DNA of 44,889 bases from contig NZ_VJON01000022.1 in assembly GCF_007556685.1 (NCBI RefSeq), forward strand, positions 1 to 44,889, written 5' to 3'. Both the position numbers and the translations under genes were made by a program. Positions 1 through 7,551 of the stretch are shown in pieces. The notes beneath the pieces were generated by a model that was given only the letters and a program-made list of their open reading frames with translations, was not told where the DNA came from and did no database searches. This stretch comes from Tepidimonas charontis (GTDB lineage Bacteria; Pseudomonadota; Gammaproteobacteria; Burkholderiales; Burkholderiaceae_C). Positions within the stretch are counted from its first letter, which is position 1. The number at the start of each line of letters is the position of its first letter.

Positions 1-216
1 CTCAATCGCCCGCGGCGAGCGCTTCGGCCGGGAAGATGCGTCGGTCAAGCCGCTGGCTCCTTCAGCCAGGTAGCGGCCCAGCCATTTGCGCGCAGTGCGC
101 GGCGTCACGCCATGGCGTGAGGCCGCTACACAGGCCTTGAGCCCGTGCTGTGTCATCTCTTGAACCATCTGCAAGCGACGGGCGAAGGTAAGTCGGGCAT
201 TCTTATGGGTGTTCAT
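1..216 (-). CDS. IS481-family transposase, N-terminal fragment (cut by window edge)
   Basis: The ATG is at 216-214 and 72 codons are visible before the window ends. The protein begins MNTHKNARLTFARRLQMVQ and continues with a helix-turn-helix region containing ACVAASRHGVTPRTARKW (about residues 33-50) and a basic, Ser/Pro-rich linker. This is the usual N-terminal DNA-binding part of IS481-type DDE transposases, which recognise the element ends. The catalytic rve/DDE core would lie beyond position 1 and is not seen. The gene reads toward the window edge, and its leader is the 95 nt between the start and the terminal repeat. Family assignment is strong because the protein start, terminus and target site agree. 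Confidence 0.85.
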   Translation of the reverse strand, partial: MNTHKNARLTFARRLQMVQEMTQHGLKACVAASRHGVTPRTARKWLGRYLAEGASGLTDASSRPKRSPRAIE

Positions 217-311
217 CCGGCTGTTCCTGAAAGTGCTGGATTGTTTGGCGACTCCCAGTCTCCCAGACGCAGTCCGGGTGAACCGCAGATACAACCTATT
301 GAAGCTTCACA
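1..311 (-). mobile_element. IS481-family-like insertion sequence, left part only
   Basis: The element runs off the left window edge. Its visible terminus is at 292-311 and reads on the minus strand TGTGAAGCTTCAATAGG, which matches my memory of the terminal repeat of Bordetella IS481. Positions 217-311 are the non-coding leader between the terminus and the transposase start. Directly outside the terminus is GCTAGT (312-317), which fits the NCTAGN target preference of IS481. Only one copy of the presumed target duplication is visible. The insertion splits an RND efflux gene. Confidence 0.85.
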
Positions 312-317
312 GCTAGT
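312..317. repeat. Presumed IS481 target-site duplication (GCTAGT), one copy visible
   Basis: GCTAGT abuts the insertion sequence terminus at 311 and matches the NCTAGN target consensus known for IS481. The partner copy would lie beyond the left edge of the window. Confidence 0.6.
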
Positions 318-1800
318 GGTGGGGGTGATGCTGGTCAGTGCTGGCGCCGGCCTGTGGCTGTTGCGCACCACCAAGCAGGAGCTGGCGCCGCTGGAGGATC
401 GCGGCGTCATCCTCAACATCGTCAACGCCCCTGACGGCGCCACATTGGACTACACCGCGCGCTACGCGCAAGCGATCGAGCGCATCGGCGCCGAATACCC
501 GGAGTTCGACCGCGTCTTCGGCCTGATCGGCAACCCCACCGTTTCACAGGCCACCGTATTCTTCCGTGCCAAGCCGTGGGAAGAGCGCCAGCGCAGCACG
601 CTGCAGCTGGCGCGCGAAATGGCGCCGCGTATCGCCAGTTTGCCCGGCGTCACGGCCTTCCCCATCACCCCGCCGTCGCTGGGGCAGGGTTTTCGTGAGC
701 GGCCGTTGAATTACGTCATCACCACCACCGACAGCTACGCCAATCTGGGGCGCGTGGTGGCCGAGTTTCAGCGCCGCATGGCGCAGGTGAATGGCTTTTT
801 GCAGGTCGACACCGATTTGCGCATGAACAAGCCCGAACTGCGGCTGCAGGTCGACCGCGCGCGTGCCGCCGATCTCGGCGTCAGCGTCGAGGCCGTGGCG
901 TGCACCGTCGAGACCATGCTGGGCGGGCGCGTGGTTGGGCGCTACAAGCGCGAAGGCGAGCAATACGACGTCATCGTGCAGACGGCCCCCAGCGCGCGCA
1001 GCACCCCGCAGGATATCGAGCGCTTGTACGTGCGCGGCCGCGGCGAGGCGATGATACCGCTCTCGGCCCTGGTGCAGGTGGAGGAGGTCGTCAGCCCGCG
1101 TGAGCTCAACCACTTCGCCCAGCGGCGCAGCGCCTCCATCACCGCCAACCTGGCACCCGACTTCGCGCTCGGTGACGCGCTGCAGGCCATGGACGCGATC
1201 GCGCGCGAAGTGCTGCCCGAGGGCTACACCACCGACCTCGACGGTCAGAGCCGGGAATTTCGCGCCGCATCGGGCGCGCTGGCGGTGGTGTTCGTGCTGG
1301 CGCTGGTCTTCATCTACCTGGTGTTGGCCGCGCAGTTCGAAAGTTTCATCGATCCGTTCATCATCTTGCTGTCAGTGCCGCTGTCGATGTTGGGGGCGCT
1401 GGCGGCACTCAAATTGACGGGCGGCACGCTCAACGTTTTCAGCCAAATCGGCCTGGTGACCCTGGTCGGCTTGATCACCAAGCACGGTATCCTGATCGTC
1501 GAATTCGCCAACCAGCTGCGTCAGCAGGGGCACGACATCCAACGCGCGGTGCGCGAGGCGGCGGCGCTGCGCCTGCGGCCGATTTTGATGACCACCGCCG
1601 CAATGGTGCTGGGCGCGATACCGCTGGCGCTGGCCAGCGGCGCCGGGGCCGAGAGCCGTCAGCAGATCGGCTGGGTGATCGTGGGCGGCATGAGCATCGG
1701 TACGCTGCTGACCATTTTCGTGGTGCCGACCATGTACCTGCTGCTGGCGCGCCAGCGCGTACCGGGGGCCATTCGCACACCGGCGCCCGACGCCGCGTGA
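312..1800 (+). pseudogene. RND efflux transporter permease, C-terminal half, truncated by IS insertion
   Basis: The residual frame of about 495 codons begins in a transmembrane segment (LVVGVMLVSAGAGLWLL) followed by the family motif ELAPLEDRGV. It continues through the second periplasmic porter and docking region and the C-terminal membrane helices, with FESFIDPFIILLSVPLSM and the GLITKHGILIVEFANQ helix near the end. RND (AcrB/MexB-like) permeases are usually 1000-1050 residues, so the first half is missing. An open frame extends left into the insertion sequence to about 145, but that part is IS sequence. Such pumps export drugs or solvents with proton antiport and need a periplasmic adaptor; none is in the window. 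The remaining piece is almost certainly non-functional. The 5' half may lie beyond the element. Confidence 0.85.
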
Positions 1801-1814
1801 TGCGGCCCCATCAT

Positions 1815-1834
1815 GGGCGCGCACCAGCGCGTCC
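1815..1834. terminator. Hairpin between convergent RND remnant and phoH genes
   Basis: GGGCGCGC, loop ACCA, then GCGCGTCC form an 8-bp stem with one G-T pair, in the 45-nt gap between two convergent genes. There is no clear T-run on either strand, so it is only a possible bidirectional terminator. Confidence 0.3.
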
Positions 1835-1845
1835 GCCCTCGGCGT

Positions 1846-3651
1846 TCAGAGCGCGTCGCTGGCGAAATCGGCCAAGCGCGAGCGCTCCCCGCGCGCCAGC
1901 GTCACATGGCCGCCATGCGGCCAGCCCTTGAAGCGGTCCACCACATAGGTCAGGCCCGAGGAGCCTTCGGTCAGGTAGGGTGTGTCGATTTGCGCCAGGT
2001 TGCCCATGCACACCAGTTTGGTGCCCGGGCCGGCGCGCGTGATCAGCGTCTTCATCTGCTTGGGCGTGAGGTTTTGCGCCTCGTCGATGATGACGAATTT
2101 GTTCAGGAAGGTGCGTCCACGCATGAAATTGAGGCTCTTGACCTTGATGCGGCTGCGCACCAGATCCTGCGTGGCGGCGCGCCCCCACTCGCCGGCACCG
2201 CCACCGCCCTTGGTCAAGAACTCCAGATTGTCGTCCAGCGCGCCCATCCAGGGGCCCATCTTTTCCTCCTCCGTCCCGGGCAGGAAGCCGATGTCTTCGC
2301 CGACACTGACGGTGGCACGCGTCATGATGATTTCGGTGTAGCGCCGCTCATCGAGCACCTGCGTCAAGCCCGCGGCCAGGGCCATCAGCGTCTTGCCAGT
2401 GCCCGCCGTGCCGGCTAGCGTGACGAAATCGATCTCGGGGTCCATCAACAGGTTGAGCGCGAAATTTTGCTCGCGGTTGCGCGCCGTCACACCCCAGACG
2501 GCGTGCTTGAGGTGGGAGTAGTCCCTGATGGTGCGCAACACCGCCTGGCGGCCGCGCAGTTCCACCACCCGCGCGTACAGCGCGGGCTCGCCCGGCGCCT
2601 CGTAATAGACGAACTGATTGAGCAGCAATTGCTCGGCCACCGGCCCCGCGATGCGGTAGAAAGTGTGGCCCCCCTGCTGCCAACTCTCCACCGTTTTGCT
2701 CTGTCGCGTCCAGAAGTCTGCCGGCAACGCCAGCGTGCCGCTGTAGAGCATCTCGGCGTCGTCGAGTGTCTTGTCGTTTTCGTAATCCTCGGCAGCCAGC
2801 CCCAACGCGCGCGCCTTCACGCGCATATTGATGTCCTTCGACACCAACACCACGTCGCGGTCTGGGTGGCGCGCCGTCAGCGCCTGCACCACCGACAGGA
2901 TTTGATTGTCCGCTTTGCCCTGGGGCAAATCGTCGGGTAGGGCGTGCGGCAGCAGCTCGGTTTGGAAAAACAACGTGCCGGTGGCATCGGTGTTGCCCAG
3001 CGCGGCCAGCGGGAGACCATCGCGGATATCGGCACCGGCGGCCGCAGCCAGCGCATCCAGCGTGCGGCTGGCTTGCCGCGCGTTGCGCGCCACCTCGCTC
3101 ATGCCCTTTTTGTTGTTGTCCAGCTCCTCCAGCACGATCATCGGCAGAAAGATGTCGTGCTCCTGGAAACGAAACAGCGAGCTCGGATCGTGCATCAGCA
3201 CGTTGGTGTCCAGCACGAACAGGCGCCGGCCCGCCTTACCGGGGACACTGCGGCGCCGGCTGGAGCGTGCGCTCGTTGGCGGCTGCCGCGCAGGGGCCAC
3301 GGCGGCGAGCGGCTCGCCGATAACCTCCAGGCGCTGGCGTGCGTCGGCTGCATCGGCGACACCGGCTGCCCCCGTATCGGGTGCGGCGGCGTCGCGCGTG
3401 GCTGCAGCATCCAGAATGGCGCCGGTAGCCGCTGGCGCGTGGGGGGAGGCGGCTTGCGTGCCGGTGCGCCGACGGTGCGCCTGTCGCTTCGACGATTTGG
3501 GTACTGGGGTGGCTGGCGCGGCTGCGATGTCGGACGGTGTGTCGGGTGCCAGCGCTGCGGCACTGGCACCAGGCTCAGTGGCGGCAGCCGTGGAGGAGTG
3601 GGCGGTTTGAACGCGGTCGGCCTTACGTCGAGGCGGAGGTGGCAGTGGCAT
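1846..3651 (-). CDS. PhoH-family protein: PIN domain plus PhoH ATPase
   Basis: The 601-residue protein has three parts. Residues 1 to about 140 are a low-complexity Ala/Pro-rich extension with basic patches. Residues about 143-280 form a PIN nuclease domain with the acidic start LFVLDTNVLMHD (Asp148) and further acidic residues around GKADNQ and SKDIN. Residues about 395-601 form the PhoH P-loop ATPase, with Walker A GTAGTGKT (414-421) and Walker B VIIDEAQN (520-527). PIN-PhoH (PhoH2-type) proteins are regarded as RNA helicase/ribonucleases; the substrate here is unknown. It lies downstream of the peroxiredoxin gene on the same strand but a strong terminator-like hairpin separates them. The start chosen is the first ATG; a start nearer the PIN domain is possible because the N-terminal extension is poorly constrained. 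Confidence 0.93.
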   Translation of the reverse strand: MPLPPPPRRKADRVQTAHSSTAAATEPGASAAALAPDTPSDIAAAPATPVPKSSKRQAHRRRTGTQAASPHAPAATGAILDAAATRDAAAPDTGAAGVADAADARQRLEVIGEPLAAVAPARQPPTSARSSRRRSVPGKAGRRLFVLDTNVLMHDPSSLFRFQEHDIFLPMIVLEELDNNKKGMSEVARNARQASRTLDALAAAAGADIRDGLPLAALGNTDATGTLFFQTELLPHALPDDLPQGKADNQILSVVQALTARHPDRDVVLVSKDINMRVKARALGLAAEDYENDKTLDDAEMLYSGTLALPADFWTRQSKTVESWQQGGHTFYRIAGPVAEQLLLNQFVYYEAPGEPALYARVVELRGRQAVLRTIRDYSHLKHAVWGVTARNREQNFALNLLMDPEIDFVTLAGTAGTGKTLMALAAGLTQVLDERRYTEIIMTRATVSVGEDIGFLPGTEEEKMGPWMGALDDNLEFLTKGGGGAGEWGRAATQDLVRSRIKVKSLNFMRGRTFLNKFVIIDEAQNLTPKQMKTLITRAGPGTKLVCMGNLAQIDTPYLTEGSSGLTYVVDRFKGWPHGGHVTLARGERSRLADFASDAL

Positions 3652-3667
3652 GGGTCGATGATGCCAG

Positions 3668-3697
3668 AAAAAACCGCGGCCACCCGTGGGCGGCCGC
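3668..3697 (-). terminator. Rho-independent terminator downstream of the peroxiredoxin gene
   Basis: On the minus strand GCGGCC and GGCCGC (forward 3676-3681 and 3692-3697) pair around a 10-nt loop that can itself fold (CCCACGGG). A run of six T follows (forward A-run 3668-3673). This is a canonical intrinsic terminator between the peroxiredoxin and phoH, so phoH probably has its own promoter or depends on read-through. Confidence 0.75.
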
Positions 3698-3748
3698 AGA
3701 AGTCATGCGCGCGTCCGGTGGCCGAGCCGGGGCAGAGCCCCTGACCCA

Positions 3749-4225
3749 TCAGGCCACTTTTTTGATCATGTGCACGGCTTTGAGTACTTCGTCGACATGG
3801 CCGGGTACTTTGACACCGCGCCACTCTTGCAGCAAGATCCCTTCGGGGCTGATGAGGAAGGTGCTGCGCTCGATGCCTTTGACCTTCTTGCCGTACATGA
3901 TCTTGTTTTTGACCACGCCGAACATGTGGCACATTTTTTCTTCGGTATCGGCAATCAGCTCGAAGGGCAGACCAAGCTTTTCCTTGAAATCTTGGTGCGA
4001 CTTCAGATTGTCGCGCGAGACGCCGAACACCTGAGCGCCCGCCTTGACGAACTCCTGATACTGGTCACGAAACTGTTGCGCTTCGGTCGTGCAGCCGGGG
4101 GTGTGATCTTTGGGGTAGAAGTACAGTACCAAAATCTGGCCGAGATGGGACTGATGGGTAACCTTGACGCCGCCTGTCGCTTGCGCTTCGAATTCGGGGA
4201 TGGGTTTGTTGACGACTACGGCCAT
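3749..4225 (-). CDS. bcp: Thioredoxin-dependent peroxiredoxin, Bcp/PrxQ type
   Basis: 158 residues, typical for the family. Peroxiredoxins of this class reduce hydrogen peroxide and organic hydroperoxides in the cytoplasm using thioredoxin. The peroxidatic Cys45 sits in HTPGCTTEAQQF, preceded by the conserved LYFYPKD strand. The resolving Cys found at position +5 in E. coli Bcp (Cys50) is Gln50 here. Another Cys is at 99 (EEKMCHMFGV), aligned with the third Cys of the E. coli enzyme. The enzyme is therefore either one-Cys-like or uses Cys99; this is inference. A terminator hairpin follows the gene, and an extended -10-like element lies about 150 nt upstream. Confidence 0.93.
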   Translation of the reverse strand: MAVVVNKPIPEFEAQATGGVKVTHQSHLGQILVLYFYPKDHTPGCTTEAQQFRDQYQEFVKAGAQVFGVSRDNLKSHQDFKEKLGLPFELIADTEEKMCHMFGVVKNKIMYGKKVKGIERSTFLISPEGILLQEWRGVKVPGHVDEVLKAVHMIKKVA

Positions 4226-4374
4226 GAAGCGGGACCCCTGCGTGGTTGGTTCGTCGAAGGTGTTCGGTCAAATGTCGCGCAAGGCCAAACCCGCACCTGA
4301 CAGCGCACAGCGGCGCGTTGCGCGCCGACTCGGCGCCCGACGGCGGCAGTCGATCCTCCGCGCCGAACAGACCT

Positions 4375-4383
4375 ATTTTAGCA
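4375..4383 (-). promoter_or_regulatory. Candidate extended -10 promoter for the peroxiredoxin gene
   Basis: On the minus strand TGCTAAAAT gives an extended -10 (TG-N-TAAAAT) in a short AT-rich patch within the 173-nt gap upstream of the peroxiredoxin. No convincing -35 is visible. The predicted leader would be about 140 nt. Confidence 0.35.
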
Positions 4384-4398
4384 TATTGAGCTGCCGCA

Positions 4399-4776
4399 TC
4401 ACTTGCCAGCGGTCTCGATGAGCAACGCCGCCACCACACGCCGTCCTTCGGCAGCCAGAATGTTGTAGGTGCGCGCCGCCGCCATCGTGTCCATGGTCTC
4501 GACGCCGATGCCGCGCTGCAGCAGCGCGCGCAGCAGCGCCGGCGCCACGAAGCGCAGGCGCTGGCCGCTGCCAAACAGCACCACTTCCGGCGCGTCGTCG
4601 AGCAGGCGCTCGAAATGGGCGGGGGTGAGATCGGCCAGCGCGGTGCAATCCCAGGGTTGCACGCCGGCGGGGCTGACGATGACGCTGTGCTCGTGGCGCT
4701 GGCCGGCCACGACCAACCAACCGGGTCCATGGGCTTGAATGGCCACGGTGTCGATGCGGTCGGGCTGAAATTTCAT
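4399..4776 (-). CDS. Mth938-like domain protein (DUF498/NDUFAF3 family)
   Basis: 125 residues starting MKFQPDRIDTVAIQAHGPG. The body contains the family pattern PEVVLFGSGQRLRF (about residues 63-76) followed by GVETMDTMAAARTYNIL (about 91-107), which marks the Mth938-like fold. Bacterial members are small cytoplasmic proteins without a firmly known reaction; the mitochondrial relative NDUFAF3 helps assemble respiratory complex I. The gene is divergent from alaA. The start at 4776 gives the family's normal length; the frame remains open far upstream across the antisense of alaA, which I reject as coding. No catalytic residues can be assigned. Confidence 0.85.
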   Translation of the reverse strand: MKFQPDRIDTVAIQAHGPGWLVVAGQRHEHSVIVSPAGVQPWDCTALADLTPAHFERLLDDAPEVVLFGSGQRLRFVAPALLRALLQRGIGVETMDTMAAARTYNILAAEGRRVVAALLIETAGK

Positions 4777-4807
4777 GCGGGCGCCGCAGTGGCGGAGGAC
4801 GACGGTC

Positions 4808-4836
4808 GAATGGCAAAACTGTGGTGAAATTATAGG
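4808..4836 (+). promoter_or_regulatory. Candidate promoter region for alaA-hom-thrC
   Basis: The gap 4777-4920 holds an unusual AT-rich patch (GTGAAATTATAGG) with a possible -10 TATAGG at 4831-4836 and only a weak -35 around 4808. The distance to the alaA start is about 85 nt. Confidence 0.3.
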
Positions 4837-4920
4837 CTCGCACGGCCTGCGGGCCGCACACAGCGTTTTTTTCCCCTCGTGTCGGCGCGGCCGAGCCCCG
4901 CCGCTGAAGCCTCCTGCACC

Positions 4921-6156
4921 ATGCCTGCCCCTGTCATCCACAAATCGGCCAAACTCGCCAACGTCTGCTACGACATCCGCGGCCCCGTACTGGAGAAGGC
5001 GCGCCAGATGGAGGAAGACGGGCACAAGATCATCAAGCTCAACATCGGCAATCTGGCCGTGTTCGGGTTGGAGCCGCCCGACGAGATCGTTCAGGACATG
5101 ATCCGCAACCTGCCGCAGGCGGCCGGCTACACCGACAGCAAGGGGCTGTTTGCGCCGCGCAAGGCCATCGTCCACTACACGCAAGAAAAGCGCATCGCCG
5201 GCGTCACGGTCGATGACGTGTATCTGGGCAACGGGGCCAGCGAGCTCATCACGATGTCGATGAACGCCTTGCTCAACGCAGGCGACGAGATCCTGGTGCC
5301 GGCGCCAGACTACCCGCTGTGGACGGCCTCGGTATCGCTGTCCGGCGGCACGCCCGTGCACTATTTGTGCGACGAAGCCAATGGTTGGATTCCGGATCTG
5401 CAGGACATGGCGCGCAAGATCACGCCCGCCACCAAGGGCATCGTCGTCATCAACCCCAACAACCCCACGGGCGCGCTGTACCCGGTGGAGGTGTTGCAGG
5501 CCATCGTCGAGCTGGCGCGCAAGCACGGGCTCATCATCTTTGCCGATGAAATCTACGACAAGGTGCTCTACGACGGGAACGTGCACACCTCGATCGCGTC
5601 GCTGGCCGATGACGTGCTGTTCGTCACCTTCAATGGCCTGTCGAAAAACTACCGCTCCTGCGGCTACCGGGCGGGCTGGATGATCGTCTCGGGCGACAAG
5701 CGCCGCGCCAAAGACTACATCGAGGGGCTGAACATGCTGGCCTCGATGCGGCTGTGCGCCAATACGCCGGGGCAGCTGGCGATCCAGACGGCCCTGGGCG
5801 GTTATCAGAGCATCAACGACCTGGTGGCGCCCGGCGGGCGGTTGTGCCGCCAGCGCGATCTGGCACACCGGCTGCTCACCGAGATCCCGGGCGTGAGCTG
5901 CGTCAAGCCGAAGGCGGCGCTGTACATGTTCCCGCGCCTGGATCCGAAGATTTATCCGATCGAGGACGACCAGCAGTTCGCCTACGACCTGCTGGCCGAG
6001 GAGAAGGTGCTGATCGTGCAGGGCACCGGCTTCAACTACCCGACGCCGGACCACTTCCGGCTGGTGTTCCTGCCGCACGAGGACGACCTGGCCGAGGCGA
6101 TCGGGCGCATCGCGCGCTTTCTGGGCCACCTGCGGCGGCGCTACGGCACCGACTGA
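4921..6156 (+). CDS. alaA: Pyridoxal-phosphate aminotransferase, AlaA type (glutamate-pyruvate)
   Basis: 411 residues (E. coli AlaA has 405). AlaA-type enzymes make alanine from pyruvate and glutamate in the cytoplasm. Visible class I/II aminotransferase motifs are NPNNPTG (178-184), DEIYD (209-213) and the PLP-binding Lys242 in FNGLSKNYRSCGYRAGW. The protein opens with HKSAKLANVCYDIRGPVLE, which is characteristic of AlaA/AlaC-like proteins. The ATG at 4921 gives the family length; an in-frame GTG at 4879 would add 14 unconserved residues. Neither start has a good Shine-Dalgarno. The next gene, hom, follows after 63 nt in the same direction, a common arrangement in Burkholderiales. Substrate specificity beyond the family call is not proven by the sequence. 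Confidence 0.92.
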   Translation: MPAPVIHKSAKLANVCYDIRGPVLEKARQMEEDGHKIIKLNIGNLAVFGLEPPDEIVQDMIRNLPQAAGYTDSKGLFAPRKAIVHYTQEKRIAGVTVDDVYLGNGASELITMSMNALLNAGDEILVPAPDYPLWTASVSLSGGTPVHYLCDEANGWIPDLQDMARKITPATKGIVVINPNNPTGALYPVEVLQAIVELARKHGLIIFADEIYDKVLYDGNVHTSIASLADDVLFVTFNGLSKNYRSCGYRAGWMIVSGDKRRAKDYIEGLNMLASMRLCANTPGQLAIQTALGGYQSINDLVAPGGRLCRQRDLAHRLLTEIPGVSCVKPKAALYMFPRLDPKIYPIEDDQQFAYDLLAEEKVLIVQGTGFNYPTPDHFRLVFLPHEDDLAEAIGRIARFLGHLRRRYGTD

Positions 6157-6219
6157 CCGTGTACGCGGCGGCCCTGCGTATCACCCCGAACCGATTGATG
6201 TGACATCCGAACCACGAAC

Positions 6220-7551
6220 ATGAGCGAACTCCAACCGATCCACGTCGGCCTGCTGGGCATCGGCACCGTTGGCAGCGGCGTTTTCCACGTCTTGCGCCGT
6301 AACCAGGAAGAAATCCGGCGTCGCGCCGGGCGCGGCATCCAGATTGCGATGGTGGCCGACCTCGACACCGAGCGCGCGCGGGCCATCGTCGGCGACGCGG
6401 CCACGGTGGTGGGGGACGCGCTGGCCGTGATCGCCAACCCGGCGATCGATATCGTGGTCGAGCTCATCGGCGGCACCGGCATCGCACGCCAGCTCGTCAT
6501 GGAGGCGATTGCCGCTGGCAAGCACGTCGTCACCGCCAACAAGGCGCTGCTGGCGGTGCACGGCAGCGAGATCTTCGCCGCCGCCCAGGCCAAGGGGGTG
6601 ATGGTCGCCTTCGAGGCAGCGGTGGCCGGCGGCATTCCGATCATCAAGGCGCTGCGCGAGGGCCTGACCGCCAACCGCATCCAGTGGGTGGCCGGCATCA
6701 TCAACGGTACCACCAACTTCATCCTGTCGGAGATGCGCGACAAGGGGCTCGACTTCGACGTCGTGCTGAAGGAGGCGCAGCGCCTGGGCTACGCCGAGGC
6801 CGACCCGACCTTCGACATCGAGGGCATCGACGCGGCGCACAAAGTCACGCTGATCAGCGCTCTGGCATTTGGCATTCCGGTGCAGTTCGACAAGGCCTAC
6901 GTCGAGGGCATCACAAAGCTGCAGGCGGCCGACATCCGCTACGCCGAGCAGCTCGGCTACCGCATCAAGCTGCTGGGCATCACCAAGCGGGTGGACGGCG
7001 GCGTGGAGCTGCGCGTGCACCCGACGCTGGTGCCCGCCCGGCGGCTGATCGCCAACGTCGAGGGCGCAATGAACGCCGTCGTCGTGCAGGGCGATGCGGT
7101 CGGCACCACGCTGTACTACGGCAAGGGCGCCGGCAGCGAGCCGACCGCCAGCGCCGTGATCGCCGACCTGGTGGACGTGACGCGCCTGCACACGGCCGAT
7201 CCGCTACACCGCGTGCCGCACCTGGCCTTTCAACCCGACGCGATGAGCCCGCTGCCGGTGGTGGCGATGGAGCAGGTCGTCACCAGCTACTACCTGCGGC
7301 TGCGCGTGGCCGACCAGCCCGGGGTGCTGGCCGACGTCACCGGGATCCTGGCGCGCGCCGGCATCAGCATCGACGCCGTCTTGCAGCGCGAAGCCGACGA
7401 GGTCGGCGGGCAGGGCAGCACGCAAACCGACCTCATCATCCTGACCCACGACACCGCCGAAGGCACGATGAACGCGGCGCTGCGCGCCATCGAAGCCTTG
7501 CCCACCGTACTCGCACCGGTCGTGCGCATCCGCAAAGAGGAGTTGGCCTGA
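6220..7551 (+). CDS. hom: Homoserine dehydrogenase
   Basis: 443 residues. The enzyme reduces aspartate semialdehyde to homoserine with NAD(P)H in the threonine/methionine branch of aspartate metabolism. The N-terminal Rossmann motif GLLGIGTVGSG lies at about residues 10-20. A central catalytic region contains TANKALLAVHG, GIINGTTNFILSEM and EADPTFDIEGIDAAHK. A C-terminal ACT domain (about 355-440, RVADQPGVLADVTGILARAG) usually confers feedback inhibition by threonine. The stop codon overlaps the thrC start by one base (TGATG), so the two genes are translationally coupled. It is the monofunctional form, without an aspartokinase domain. Confidence 0.96.
   Translation: MSELQPIHVGLLGIGTVGSGVFHVLRRNQEEIRRRAGRGIQIAMVADLDTERARAIVGDAATVVGDALAVIANPAIDIVVELIGGTGIARQLVMEAIAAGKHVVTANKALLAVHGSEIFAAAQAKGVMVAFEAAVAGGIPIIKALREGLTANRIQWVAGIINGTTNFILSEMRDKGLDFDVVLKEAQRLGYAEADPTFDIEGIDAAHKVTLISALAFGIPVQFDKAYVEGITKLQAADIRYAEQLGYRIKLLGITKRVDGGVELRVHPTLVPARRLIANVEGAMNAVVVQGDAVGTTLYYGKGAGSEPTASAVIADLVDVTRLHTADPLHRVPHLAFQPDAMSPLPVVAMEQVVTSYYLRLRVADQPGVLADVTGILARAGISIDAVLQREADEVGGQGSTQTDLIILTHDTAEGTMNAALRAIEALPTVLAPVVRIRKEELA

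Noticed and set aside
4879-4920. Upstream GTG start for alaA
   Set aside because: Adds 14 residues (MSARPSPAAEASCT) that do not match AlaA N termini; the ATG at 4921 gives the normal length.
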